This document shows positions 33,235 to 43,789 of a stretch of DNA of 64,000 nucleotides, one piece after another; within the stretch, counting starts at the first letter, position 1, and each line of letters opens with the position of its first letter. The position numbers and the translations under genes were made by a program. This DNA comes from Lepus europaeus. Lineage: Eukaryota; Chordata; Mammalia; Lagomorpha; Leporidae. The notes beneath the pieces were generated by a model. That model saw only the letters and a program-made list of their open reading frames with translations, was not told where the DNA came from and searched no databases. The stretch covers positions 45,230,002 to 45,294,001 of the forward strand of contig NC_084831.1 in NCBI RefSeq assembly GCF_033115175.1, given 5' to 3'.

Positions 33235-33600
33235 TTATAGATTAAAAAAGACGTGGCTCGCCAAACTCATTCCCAAAGTCTTATGTGAGCAGTCAATGGG
33301 TTGCTGCTAATGGTTGACGGATAGGGTGGGAGTTGGTCAAATGATGGTGGCCAGGAAGTGGGCTGGTGGGAGGCCCTCAGGGCACTGGACACTTGCTCTT
33401 GGAAGGGAGTTCCTGCAAGAGGGTTGGTTATTTAAGTCCAGTTTGGCCTAGCTCCCCTCTCTGCTTCCTGGCTCGCCAAGGGATCCTTCCACACGCGCTC
33501 TGGCACTGCCTGACGAGTGGGGCCACCTGATCTTGGCCTGAGAAGCTCCAAACTGATGCTGAAACAAACCTTTCCTTCCCAGGCAGCTCCTCTCAGGCAC
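33235..33600 (+). mobile_element. Solo LTR resembling ERVL-MaLR
   Basis: AAGTGGGCTGGTGGGAGGCC, GGTTATTTAAGTCC, then CTCTCTGCTTCCTGG and CCTGAGAAGCTCC follow the order of MLT1/MST-type LTRs. No internal genes. Family assignment from memory. Confidence 0.5.
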
Positions 33601-33628
33601 TGCAGTTAAAAGTCACAGAAGCTGACTG

Positions 33629-34352
33629 GGGCCCAGCATTGTGGCACAGTGGGTAAAGCTGCCACCTGCAACACCAACATCCCATGTGGGTGCTGGGTCA
33701 TGTCCCAGCTACTCCATTTCTTTTTTTTTTTTTTTTTAATTTTTATTTTTTTTTATTTTTGACAGGTAGAGTGGATAGTGAGAGAGAGAGACAGAGAGAA
33801 AGGTCTTCCTTTGCCATTGGTTCACCCTCCAATGGCCGCTGCGGTAGCGCACTACAGCCAGCACACCACACCGATCCCAAGGCAGGAGCCAGGTGCTTAT
33901 CCTGGTCTCCCATACGGGTGCAGGGTCCAAGGACTTGGGCCATCCTCCACTGCACTCCCTGGCCACAGCAGAGAGCTGGCCTGGAAGAGGGGCAACCGGG
34001 ACAGAATCTGGTGCCCTGACCGGGACTAGAACCTGGTGTGCTGGCGCTGCAAGGCAGAGGATTAGCCTGTTGAGCCACGGCGCCGGCCCCAGCTGGTCCA
34101 TTTCTGACCCAGCTCCCTGTTAATGGTCTGGGAAAAACAGTAGAAGATGGCCAAGTGTTTGGGCCCCTGCTACCCACATAGGAGGAGACCCAAAAGAAGC
34201 TCCTGGCTCCTGGCTTCAGCCTGGCTTAGCACTGGCCAATGCAGCCATCTGGGGAGTTAACCAATAGATAGAAGATCTCTCCCACTCCGTCTCTCCCTTT
34301 CTCTCTATAACTCTTGCTTTCAAAGAAAGAAAGAAAATTAAAAAAAAAAAAT
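33629..34352 (+). mobile_element. CSINE host with nested antisense CSINE2
   Basis: Host head GGGGCCCAGCATTGTGGCAC; host resumes at 34106 with GACCCAGCTCCCTGTTAATG. Confidence 0.92.
33722..34088 (-). mobile_element. CSINE2-like young copy nested in a CSINE
   Basis: CCAGCTACTCCATTTCT (33705-33721) and CCAGCTGGTCCATTTCT (34089-34105) flank it. Confidence 0.94.
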
Positions 34353-34775
34353 CTGACTAATAAAAACCCCGTGAGTTATTCAGGAGGAGTCCATCCTCAG
34401 GGTGCAAGGCTGGCCTAAGAAGTGCTAGAGAGTTTAGAAAAAGCCACCAGAACTGTTACCACATGGAACAAACATATGTTGTGCCACTGGAAAGGGCAAA
34501 GGGAGAGGAGGGGGCACAGTGACCAAAGGTAGGGGCTTCCCTTACAGAAGGATCTAAGCTCCTGTTCCCCAACTCTACACAGCCAACATCACGTCAATGT
34601 CAAAACTGGAGCCTCCCCCAAAAGGGGCAGATGCCCAGACATGCACATGCCCACATCCACGCCCACGGTCCACTGCGAAGAAAGGTACAAGGGCCTGGCC
34701 CTTCCTGCTAAAGTCACAGAACTGACCCATCTGCCCATTGCTTACCGCACCGCACAGCAAGATAAAAACACCATC
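34353..34775. other. Sequence just downstream of the YIPF1 stop
   Basis: Unique, SINE-free sequence. It would be 3'UTR if the donor at 34781 is not used. I see no good minus-strand AATAAA in it. Confidence 0.5.
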
Positions 34776-34784
34776 TCTTACCTT
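34776..34784 (-). other. YIPF1: Splice donor in the YIPF1 3'UTR
   Basis: The minus strand reads AAGGTAAGA starting six bases after the TAA, so the exon would end at 34782. A 3'UTR intron this close to the stop (under 50 nt) would not be expected to trigger nonsense-mediated decay. The partner acceptor must lie at lower coordinates, in the region otherwise called intergenic. Confidence 0.7.
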
Positions 34785-34789
34785 CCCCA

Positions 34790-34879
34790 TTAGCTGGACT
34801 TGGCTGCTGCCATGGTTTGGTTTGGAGTAGCTGTAGCTGTCGGGAGATGGTCCATCTCAGGGGCATCAAAAAAGTATGC
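34790..34879 (-). CDS. YIPF1: YIPF1 last coding exon (residues 278-306 and stop)
   Basis: YIPF1 is a Yip1-domain membrane protein of the Golgi that pairs with YIPF6 and acts in Golgi membrane organisation. This exon encodes AYFFDAPEMDHLPT...NQTMAAAKSS and the stop TAA (34790-34792), matching the conserved C-terminus. The acceptor TCCTGCAG ends at 34880. The seven exons seen here give residues 11-306, equal to the family length. An unusual feature is the near-ideal donor AAG|GTAAGA eight bases after the stop, described separately. The C-terminal tail after the fifth membrane helix is short and faces the Golgi lumen by the known topology. Confidence 0.96.
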   Translation of the reverse strand, partial: AYFFDAPEMDHLPTATATPNQTMAAAKSS

Positions 34880-35049
34880 CTGCAGGAGGAGACCCATGAG
34901 AGAATAAAAACAAAGGCCAGATGAATGCCCTGGACTCAATGCTGGGCTCACGGCCCCTATCTCCTCCCCATCATATCTGTCAGCACAGCACACTCCAAGC
35001 CTCTCTGCTTGCATCTGTCTCCCTCACCCAACTGGATCTTTCTAAACTT

Positions 35050-35250
35050 TAGCCAGCATCTATTGAGCACCTACTACACTCATATTCTATGCATCCATGT
35101 TCACATCAACCCTGTTCAATAGTTTCTGTTATCCTCATGAGACAGATAAAGAAACTGAGGCTCAGAGGGACTGGCACTCCATCAGGTGCACCTGGTGTAA
35201 GCGGGGAGCCGGTCAGTACTCACAGCGGAGTCCGCCTGACTCCCAAGTGC
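35050..35250 (-). mobile_element. MIR relic, antisense
   Basis: GACAGATAAAGAAACTGAGG then CTCAGAGGGACTGGC is typical antisense MIR. Confidence 0.7.
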
Positions 35251-35254
35251 ACGT

Positions 35255-35385
35255 TCTTGGTCGCCTTAGTCTCTCCCCTGGGGCAAAGGATGCATCCTTC
35301 TTTGTCCTTGTGTCACCACATCTCACACAGGGCCTGGCACACCATGTAAACAACAGGTGCTATACTGACCCCCTGCAGGGCGCTA
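35255..35385 (+). mobile_element. L2 3' end
   Basis: CACACAGGGCCTGGCACACC then ATGTAAACAACAGGTGC. Confidence 0.6.
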
Positions 35386-35500
35386 ACCCAGGTAGCTGGT
35401 TCTCTGCAAAGACCCTGAAGACAGTGCAGGGCACGCATTACCTCCTGGCTCTTCAGTTTTCCACTCACCATACACAATTTAACTGTCAAAAATCTGAAGG

Positions 35501-35842
35501 AGGGGGCTGGCACTGTGGCGCAGTGGGCTAATTCCTCCATCTGTGGTGTCAGCATCTCATATGGGCACTGGTTTGTGTCCCAGCTGCTCCTCTTCTGATC
35601 CAGCTCTCTGCTATGGCCTGGGAAAGCAGTAGAGGATGGCCCAAGTGCTTAAGCCCCTGCACCCGCATGGGAGACCTGGAAGAAGCTCCTGAGTCCTGGC
35701 TTTAGGTCAGCTTAGCTCCGGCCACTGTAGCCATTTGGGGGAGTGAACCAGCAGCTGGAAGCCCTCTCTCTGTCTCTCCCTCTCTGTGTCTGTAACTCTG
35801 TGCCTCAAATAAAAAGGTAAAAATCTTTGAAAAAAAAAATCT
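35501..35842 (+). mobile_element. CSINE
   Basis: Flanked by AAAATCTGAAGGAGGG-like and AAAATCTGAATGAGGG sequences, an imperfect target duplication. Confidence 0.92.
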
Positions 35843-36429
35843 GAATGAGGGAAGACATTAAGGAAGAGCTTCCCACCTGTCTCACGATCTAAAAATCCTA
35901 ATGGCAGCCCAGGAAAAATACCAATGCCTCTGGCCTTGAACTGTCCAAAGGACAGACAAACCTGTCTCCTGGTCAAGGACAACTGAACACTCAGGCCTGC
36001 CCAAAGTTCCAAAGCCCAGTGGAACACCGCTTTCCACCAGCCCTGCTCAGCATCAGCCAGGAGGGGGCAGCAGCGCAACACACCGCAGCTTCCCCAGCAT
36101 CCCGGCTCCCAGCTCCTGGGAACTCACCAGCCCCTTCCAACAGAGTCCAGGGCGCCTTTGCTGCAGACTCTCTCTAGTTCACCCTAGTCTCAGAGCAACT
36201 CGGTGGCTTTTAAAAGGCGTCCGTCCCTGCCTGCAGCTGTCTTCTGGGGGCAGGGAAAGGATAGTCGCTAACTTCAGGGGAGGACAGAGGCCACACTGCC
36301 CGCACTATGCCGGGCTCCGCCTCCACTTCTCTCGCAGGTGCACCCAGGCCCTGGGACACAGGGATAATGCCTTCCTTACAGGCTAGCAGGGGGAACGCTC
36401 ATCAGGAGGAAGGCGCCAGGGGCACAGGT

Positions 36430-36560
36430 TCTGCGCTTGCACTACTACTAACTCGTACTGTGACTCTGGACAAATCACCCACTCCTGGAGAGCCTCAGTC
36501 TTATCTGGAAAATGTGAAGACTGGAAAAGATGATCTCTAAGGAGCCTTCCCTGGACTAGC
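36430..36560 (+). mobile_element. MIR relic
   Basis: CTGTGACTCTGGACAAATCA then GAGAGCCTCAGTCTTATCTG. Confidence 0.65.
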
Positions 36561-36605
36561 ATCATCGCTACGGCTCTTCCATTCCACAAATGCTTAATGA
36601 CAACC

Positions 36606-36935
36606 ACAGTGCGGCTGGCGCAGTGGTGCCGTGGGTAAAGCCACCTCCTGCAGTGCCGGCAGCCCACATGGGCGCCGGTTAGTGTCCCAGCTGCTCCTCT
36701 TCTGATCCAGCTCTCTGCTATGGCCTGGGAAAGCAGCACAAGATGGCCCAAATGCTTGGGCCATTAGAGACCCAGAAGAAGCTCCAGGCTCCTGGCTTCG
36801 CATCAGCCCAGCTCGGGCCATTGCGTCCATCTGGGGAGTGAACCAGCAAATGAAAGACCTCTCTCTCTCTCTCTCTCTGTTTCTGCCTCTCTGTAACTCT
36901 GCTTCTCAAATAAATAAATTAATTAAAAAAAAAAA
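36606..36935 (+). mobile_element. CSINE
   Basis: Head GCGGCTGGCGCAGTGGTGCC, with a (CT)n stretch before TTTCTGCCTC. Confidence 0.9.
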
Positions 36936-36999
36936 AACAAAACATGGCAATCATTTGGGGAGTGCCAACTGCACTGACCACATACTTGATCACTAATCT

Positions 37000-37160
37000 A
37001 CTCAGAAACCCTGTCACAACTGTATCCCATTCTAAAGATGAGAAAACTAAGGCTCATAGAGATAGACTCTCCGAAGGCTACACAACTCTGCACTTCTGCT
37101 GGGACTCCCACCTGGTGGTGCCTGCCTCCACAGTCCATGCTCTTCTCATCCCCGGAGTAG
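37000..37160 (-). mobile_element. MIR relic, antisense
   Basis: AAAGATGAGAAAACTAAGGC then TCATAGAGATAGACTC. Confidence 0.65.
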
Positions 37161-37240
37161 CCTGCCACTTGGCGCCTAGTCCATGCCCAGCCCAGATCTA
37201 GGAGCTGTGGGGCCTTGCAATTCAATCAGTGGCCCTCCAA

Positions 37241-37276
37241 GGGCAGGGGCAGGGCAGGGGGCAGGGGCAGGGGCAG
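37241..37276 (+). repeat. G-rich minisatellite (GGGGCA)n
   Basis: About six units of GGGCA/GGGGCA in tandem, with G runs close enough to form a G-quadruplex on the plus strand (the template strand for YIPF1). Confidence 0.85.
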
Positions 37277-37746
37277 GCCCCTCCGGCATCAGCAGAGACC
37301 ACCACCAGCCCAAGCAGCTAAGGACCTGTCCTCCTTAGTTGTCTGCCAAATGCGTCCCAACCCACTCTTGGAGAGCATTTGCATGTGCAGTCATGGACGG
37401 GCCCTCCGCGGGCCTGGGGCTGTCACACGCCTCACTGCTCTGAGGCAAGCACACCGATCCGTGCTCCCCTGGGGACAGGGAGGACGCCACGCTGTCTGCT
37501 TCAGCCAGTGCCCCTCAGCTCAAGTGACTCCCCTGCCAATTCCTCTCTGGCCTTCCAATAATAATAATGTCTTCCGCTTGCTGACGTCCTATTTTTCATG
37601 TTGCAAACATCACGTAATCCTTACAACAACAGTAACCACCTTACCACGCACGCATGAGCAGCTTGCTTTTCCAAGTAGGGAAATGGGAGTCCGAGAAGGG
37701 ACTCCCCCAGGCAGGGAGGTGCAGCAGGGATAAGGAGGCCATCTCA

Positions 37747-38084
37747 GGCCGGCGCCGTGGCTCAACAGGCTAATCCTCCACCTTGCGGCGCCGGCACACC
37801 GAGTACTAGTCCCGGTTGGGGCGCTGGATTCTGTCCTGGTTGCCCCTCTTCTAGGCCAGCTCTCTGCTGTGGCCTGGGAGTGCAGTGGAGGATGGCCCAA
37901 GTCCTTGGGCCCTGCACCCGCAAGGGAGACCAGGAGAAGCACCTGGCTCCTGCCATCGGATCAGCGTGGTGCGCCGGCCGCGGTGGCCATTGGAGAGTGA
38001 ACCAACGGCAAAGGAAGACCTTTCTCTCTGCTCTCTCTCTCTCACTGTCCACTCTGCCTGTCAAAACAAAACAAAACAAAAAAA
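37747..38084 (+). mobile_element. CSINE2-like young copy
   Basis: AGGAGGCCATCTCAG (37732-37746) versus AGGACGCCATCTCCA after 38084. Tail AAACAAAACAAAACAAAAA. Confidence 0.94.
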
Positions 38085-38619
38085 AGGACGCCATCTCCAG
38101 GGTGGAGGGCAGGCCCAGGCCACACGTGTGACCCTGGCATGGCTCCCTTCCTCCAGGAGACAACCAGGCCCTGCTCCCCAAGAGGGGCTCCTGCAGGCCA
38201 CGATCAGCCCTCTGTTGCGAGGTCCAATCAACCCGTGCCTCTGAGACCCCTGCAGGACACTGCATATCCTCTCACTTCCTGCTCTCTGCCAGCTTTCCAA
38301 CTGGGAACGGAGTGGGTGAGGAGTTCAGGCGAGCGTTTGGAAGCCACCAGCAGAAGCACCAAGGAAAGGGCGCTGCGGTTAAGAGTGGGTGGCCTGAGCG
38401 CCAGTCCTCGCCCGAGCTCTGTGCCCTGGGGCCGCTCTTACCGGGACGCCAGGGCAGCAGACTGGCCCTGGCAGCTTCTGATGACACAGGGCCCTTTCAA
38501 CAACAGGGAAGCACACTCGGCCAGCATCAGCATCCCGCACCGCAGCACGGCCTGTCACCGTCAATGGACCCACAGACACATCCGCGTCACCTGACCTCCA
38601 TGGTTTGCACCAGGGTTTT

Positions 38620-38956
38620 ATTTTTTTTGGACAGGCAGAGTTAACAGTAGAGGGAGACAGAGAGAAAGGTCTTCCTTTTTGCCGTTAGTTCGCCCTCCAA
38701 TGGCTGCCGCGGTAGGCACGCTGTAGCCGGCGCACCGCGCTGTTCCGATGGCAGGAGCCAGGTGCTTCTCCTGGTCTCCCATGGGGTGCAGGGCCCAAGG
38801 ACTTGGGCCATCCTCCACTGCACTCCCTGGCCACAGCAGAGAGCTGGCCTGGAAGAGGGGCAACCGGGACAGGATCGGTGCCCCGACCGGGACTAGAACT
38901 TGGTGTGCCGGCGCCGCAAGGCGGAGGATTAGCCTACTGAGCCGCGGCGCCGGCCC
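38620..38956 (-). mobile_element. CSINE2-like young copy, 14-bp target duplication
   Basis: TGCACCAGGGTTTA at 38606-38619 and 38957-38970, identical. Confidence 0.95.
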
Positions 38957-38994
38957 TGCACCAGGGTTTACTCTTGGTGTTGTACGTTCTATGA

Positions 38995-39405
38995 TTTGGA
39001 TAAACTTACAAGGATATTTCAGAAAGTTCATAGAAAAATGGAACTAAGAGATAAGTTTAGGGCTGGCACTCTGGTGCAGCGGGTTAGGCCACAGCCTGCA
39101 GCACCAGCACCCCACACGGGTGCTAATTCAAGCCCTACCTGCTCCACTTCCAATCCAGCACCACACTAACGTGCCTGGGAAAGCAGTGAAAGAGGGCCAT
39201 GTACGTGGGCCCCTGCCACCATTCCAGGCTCCTGGCTTCAACCTGGTCCATCCCTGGCCATGTTGTGGTCATTTGGGGAATGAACCAGCAGATGGAAGAT
39301 CTCTCTCTCCCTCTCTGTCACTCTGCCTTCCAAATAAACATATAAATCTTTTTTTAAAGATGAGCTTATCTTGGTGCAAGCAATTCCGAAGAGCCTGCTT
39401 GGTTT
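38995..39405. mobile_element. Mariner-like element fragment split by a CSINE
   Basis: GATATTTCAGAAAGTTCATA and GATAAGTTTA on the left, GATGAGCTTATCTTGGTGCA on the right, the same arm sequence as at 5362. Confidence 0.55.
39060..39358 (+). mobile_element. CSINE in the mariner-like element
   Basis: GGGCTGGCACTCTGGTGCAG head; tail CATATAAATCTTTTTTTAAA. Confidence 0.9.
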
Positions 39406-39633
39406 CTCACAGCATGTGCCTGATGCGCGCTCTGAAGACCCCTCACGTGCGCAGGGCTCTCACAGCCACCTTGTGGAATCTCTCACCAAAGTCCACGAAA
39501 CATGAGTGCTTCTGCAGATGAGGCATCACGGCTCTGGGAATGAAGTCACCTGCCCAGGATCACGAGGCCAAACACCTCCCAGAGCAGGTTTCTCTCTGCT
39601 TCATCATTAGTGCTCTTTCCGAAAGCCTCTGAG

Positions 39634-39945
39634 GGGCCAGCGCTGTGGCGCAGTGGGTTAAGCCACCACCCGCGACACCGGCATCCCATAACAGAGCGCA
39701 GGCTCAAGTCCTGGCTGCTCTGTTTCTGATCCAGCTCCCTGCTAATGCACCTGGGAAAGCAGCAGAAGATGGCCCAAGTGCTTGAGTCCTGCACCCATGT
39801 GGGAGACCCGGATAGAGTTCCTGGCTCCCAGCTCCCAACCCTGACTGTTGCAGCCACTTGGGGGATGAACCAAAGGATGGAAGATTTCTGTCTCTGTCTC
39901 TGTTGCTCTTTCAAATAAATAAGTATATTGAAAAAAAAAAAAAAG
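39634..39945 (+). mobile_element. CSINE
   Basis: GGGGCCAGCGCTGTGGCGCAG head; A14 tail. Confidence 0.9.
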
Positions 39946-39985
39946 GAGCTGAAAGATCCTGCCACAGGTACCAGTGAAATTCATA

Positions 39986-40302
39986 TTTTTTTATGACAGG
40001 CAGAGTTAGACAGTGAGAGAGAGACAGAGAGAAAGGTCTTCCTTTCCATTGGTTCACCCCCTAAATGGCCGCTGCAGCCGACTTGCTGCGCTGATCTGGA
40101 GCCAGGTGCCCCCTCCTGGTCTCCCATGTGGGTGCAGGGCCCAAGGACTTGGGCCATCCTCCACTGCACTCCCGGGCCACAGCAGAGAGCTGGCCTAGAA
40201 GAGGAGCAACCGGGACAGAATCCGGCGCCCCAACCGGGACTAGAACCTGGGGTGCTGGCGCCGCAGGCAGAGGATTAGCCAAGTGAGCCGCGGTGCTGGC
40301 CA
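39986..40302 (-). mobile_element. CSINE2-like copy
   Basis: CATATTTT-type flanks on both sides; a short version of the CACCTGGCTCC block. Confidence 0.9.
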
Positions 40303-40328
40303 TGCATATTTTAATAATGATAATACCT

Positions 40329-40637
40329 GGGGCTGGCGTTGTGGCACAGCAGGTTAAAACCCTTGTGCCGGCATCCCATATGGGCACCAGTTCGAGTTCC
40401 AGCTGCTCCACTTTTGATCCAGCTCTCTGCTATGGCCTGGGAAAGCAGCGGAGAATGGCCCAAGTCCTAGAGTCCCTGCACCAATGTGGGAGACCTGGAA
40501 GAAGCTCCTGGGTCTTTTGGATCAGCTCATCTCCAGCCATTGTGACCATCTGGGAAGTGAACCAGCAGATGGAAGACCTCTCTCTCTGTCTCTACCTCTC
40601 TCTGTAACTTTGTCTTAAAAATAAATAAATCTTTAAA
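40329..40637 (+). mobile_element. CSINE
   Basis: GGGGCTGGCGTTGTGGCACAG head; ends AAATAAATAAATCTTTAAAA. Confidence 0.92.
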
Positions 40638-40649
40638 AAAAAGTTTTTA

Positions 40650-40862
40650 GGAGGATGGCCCAAGTCCTTGGGCCCTGCACCCCATGGGAGACCAGGATAA
40701 GTACCTGGCTCCTGCCATCGGATCAGCGTGGTGCGCCGGCCGCAGCGCGCCTACCACGGCGGCCATTGGAGGGTGAACCAACGGCAAAAGGAAGACCTTT
40801 CTCTCTGTCTCTCTCTCTCTCACTGTCCACTCTGCCTGTCAAAAAAAAAAAAAAGTTTTTAA
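40650..40862 (+). mobile_element. CSINE2-like young copy, 5'-truncated
   Basis: Starts at AGGATGGCCCAAGTCCTTGG. AAAAAGTTTTTA on each side is the target duplication. Confidence 0.92.
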
Positions 40863-41631
40863 AAAAATAATAGTAATACCCTCCTGCTGTACCGTCCACT
40901 CTACCCTGCATCTCTCCATCCCCTATAGAACCAGCAAGGCCAGGCCTTTCCTGCTGCTTTCCTCTCTTCACTAACTCCTCAGCCAGGTGTACAGACGATG
41001 GGGAGAAGTGGAGACCGGAGCCGGGAAGATGCCCGCACAGGTGCCAGAGCGAGCGCATCAGGCACAATGAAGACGCCGTTCCTCAGCGGGCACAGGTGCT
41101 GCAGGGGATCGAGGCAGAGCCCACGCAGCCGAAATCAACACCGTTACTCTGCCGTGGGTCAAGCCAACAGTCCTGAAACCCGAGGCCCACGTTAAGAACT
41201 GTCAACAGGGCCTGTGTTCTACAACTTGGAACTTCTTACGAGACTTGTTCAGTGATAAAATACGGGGATCTTATTCATGCATTTAATGAGACATAGTCAT
41301 CCACACAGAAATGTTATAGAAACACTCCCACAACTGCCAGCCTCACTGGAGTCTGGACGCCTGCTGTGTGGACGCTTTCTTACGTGTTCCAAGCCATTTT
41401 CCTCTGGGCCAGTTCTTGCATTTTTTTCAATGACTTTAACATCGTTGGACAGTTTTGTTTTAAACATTGTCATTTTTTTCAAAATCTGCAACAGAGCTTG
41501 TTAGGGCCACAGACAGCAGTGTCAGTGCTCAATGTATACAGAAGATATAAAACCACATCTCCTTAGGATCTAAAGAAAGGGACCTAACTTATGGGCAAAT
41601 ATCTAATGGGGCAAATGTACGGCTCTATGTT

Positions 41632-41945
41632 TGTTTAAAGATTTATTTTATTTATTTGAAAGGCAGGATTACAGAGAAGAGAAAGAGAGATCTTCTATCT
41701 GCTGTTTCACTTCCCAAATGGCCACAACAGCTGGGGCTGGGTCACACTGCACCCAGGAGCCAGGAGCTTTTTGCAGGTCTCCCACATGGGCGCAGGAGCC
41801 CAAGCATCTGGGCCATCTACTGCTTTCCCAGGCACATTAGCAGGGAGCTTTACTGGAAGTGGAACAGCCAGAATTCGAACTGGTGCCCATATGGGATGCC
41901 AGCACTGCAGGCAGTGGCTTAACCCTCCATGCCATGGGGCCAATC
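41632..41945 (-). mobile_element. CSINE
   Basis: Antisense, ending at CATGCCATGGGGCCAATCC. Confidence 0.9.
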
Positions 41946-42434
41946 CTTATGGTTCTGTTAAGTGCCTTATAGATATGATTGTATTTGCTCCTCAGCACAA
42001 CCCTACATGGCAGGAAATATTATATCCATGTTACAGATGAAGCACCTAAGTGACTGACAGACTTGGTCTTCTACCTGGGCCCGACTTAAAAGTACATGCC
42101 CTCCCTAAAAAGACACCTGTATTCAGGAACTCAAACATTCCACTTTCCTACCCTTGGCTTCATGCTCAAGCTTTCCACCTGTGTAACTTTAGATCTCAAC
42201 ATCACCGGCAGAGGCGGCCCAAGAGGCTCACACCTCCTCTGGCCGGACACTGACCCCATCACAGAAATGAAGTAAAACTAGAGACTGCACCCAAATTCTC
42301 CCCATTTTACTGCTTCCCATCTAGGAGAGATCACTGAAAGTGCTATTTGTTTCCCAGAGCCAGCCAGTGTTAAATGACTCGTTCCGCCTAACAGGTTGAG
42401 GTCTTTTAGCACGTGCATAGGAAACACATCAATA

Positions 42435-42740
42435 GGGCCAGGGTTGCCTAAGCAGCAGCTGAGAAGCCAGCATGCCATAGGGTGCCAGTTTGGACTCCCA
42501 ACTGCTCCACTTCCAATGCAGCTCTCTGCTAATGTGCCTGGGAAGGTAGCAGAAGACGGCCCAAGTGCTTGGGCCCCTATACCCACACAGACCTGGATGA
42601 AACTCCTGGCTTCTAGCTTCGGCCTGGCCCAGCCTTGGCCATTGCAGCTATTTGGGGAGCAGATGGAATATCTCTCTCTTCTCTCTCCCTCTCCCTCTCT
42701 GTAACTCTTTCAAATACAAATAAATAAATCTTTAAAAGAG
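42435..42740 (+). mobile_element. CSINE
   Basis: Ends 40 bases from the YIPF1 exon at 42780, the SINE closest to a coding exon. Confidence 0.9.
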
Positions 42741-42779
42741 GAAAGACAGGAAGGGAGGGAGGGAGGAAGGAGACCATAC

Positions 42780-42962
42780 CAAGCAGCCCACAGACAGCAG
42801 CATATGGAGCAACACGATTGTCACCACAGTGGCCAAGGCGATGCGCCGGTTATCCTCACGGACAGCTGGCCAGAATGTCATTGCCAGGACAGACCCCGAG
42901 ATGCCCAGGGCAATCAGGACTAGAATCCAGCGCACAGCTTTCTGGGGGATAATCCACAGGAT
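42780..42962 (-). CDS. YIPF1: YIPF1 coding exon (residues 217-277)
   Basis: This exon encodes ILWIIPQKAVRWILVLIALG then GISGSVLAMTFWPAVREDNRR and IALATVVTIVLLHMLLSVGCL, exactly 61 codons, phase 0 at both ends. It carries the last two membrane helices of the Yip1 domain. The acceptor is CTTTCAG. The donor is TTG|GTATGG, which lacks the usual A at +4 but keeps GT and G at +6. It is separated from the next upstream exon by only 256 bases. Confidence 0.96.
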
Positions 42963-43218
42963 CTGAAAGAAGGGAAAAGCAGGAAGGGGGTACTGCTGTG
43001 GAGTCATTTCAGAGGGGCCTTTGTGCATCCAGGCACATAGGTGCCTTAAAAGACCCAGAGCCCCCCGACACTGGGCCCCCAGGGCCCTCCGGCTGTGCAG
43101 CATAGGCTGCAGGGCAGCACCAGCCACCGAGTGAGCCGAACGCCTCCACTACAGGGGCTCCAGAGTGGGGGATGGCACGCGGCTGCCCCGCCCCCACCCA
43201 CCCAGACCTGGTACTCAC
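42963..43218 (-). other. YIPF1: YIPF1 short intron (256 bp)
   Basis: Repeat-free, GC-rich intron between donor GTGAGT and acceptor CTTTCAG. It is the only SINE-free intron of this gene in the window. Confidence 0.9.
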
Positions 43219-43385
43219 TGCCGTGGGGATGTAGATGAACAGCGAGTACCCGTAGACACACACGATCTCCAGGAACGAGTAGGAAACGATGTTCATGACC
43301 TTGCTGTTTCGCCAGAGGAGGAAGCCCCAGAGCGCCAGGGGGACCAGCCAGGCGTAGGAATAGATGACCGTGGCCGCTATGGACA
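43219..43385 (-). CDS. YIPF1: YIPF1 coding exon (residues 161-216)
   Basis: This exon encodes (V)SIAATVIYSYAWLVPLALWG followed by the LWRNSKVMN loop and SYSFLEIVCVYGYSLFIYIP, ending TA. Two to three transmembrane segments and the VYGYSL motif typical of Yip1-domain proteins are present. The acceptor is CCTCAG and the donor GTGAGT. Phase is 1 in and 0 out. Confidence 0.96.
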
Positions 43386-43584
43386 CTGAGGACAACAGGA
43401 CACCCCTCTGAGGCTCTCTCATCAGGGGGCTTGTGATGCCCACCGACCTTGGCTCCTGACGCTTCAGTCCACTTCAGTGCCCTGTGCTCCCCCGGCCCTG
43501 GCCCAGAGCACGCGCTCCCTGAGTGCCTGCCGCGTTAGTGGGTCTTCAGCATTCACCTTTGTGGTGGCGACCAGGAGTCTCTCA

Positions 43585-43760
43585 TATGGTTGTCATAGTT
43601 CACTTAATGACAGCCAATAATTATCATTATTGTTATGATCTAGAACTTCAATTCAGAGCTGAGAAAACAGGATCAGAAAAGTTGGGTGTCTTGGTCAAGG
43701 TCAAGGTTACATAGTCCATAAGTAGGTGGAGGAGGACTGAATCCCAGATGTGATTCACAC
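43585..43760 (-). mobile_element. MIR relic, antisense
   Basis: AGCTGAGAAAACAGGATCAG then GGTCAAGGTCAAGG and AAGTAGGTGGAGGAGG. Confidence 0.6.
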
Positions 43761-43789
43761 CTTTATTCATAGCCAGAAGACGTTTATTT

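Larger units (their letters stand above)
34880..42779 (-). other. YIPF1: YIPF1 intron before the last coding exon
   Basis: About 7.9 kb. It contains some ten CSINEs, MIR relics (35050-35250, 36430-36560, 37000-37160), an L2 end (35255-35385), a G-rich minisatellite (37241-37276) and a mariner-like piece (38995-39405). The stretches 35843-36430, 38085-38605, 40863-41630 and 41946-42434 are mostly unique apart from MIR pieces, with no coding match. Confidence 0.85.

Noticed and set aside
34353..34775. Simple continuous YIPF1 3'UTR ending near the stop
   Set aside because: No minus-strand AATAAA was seen in this interval and the strong donor at 34781 argues for splicing. Kept as unproven.
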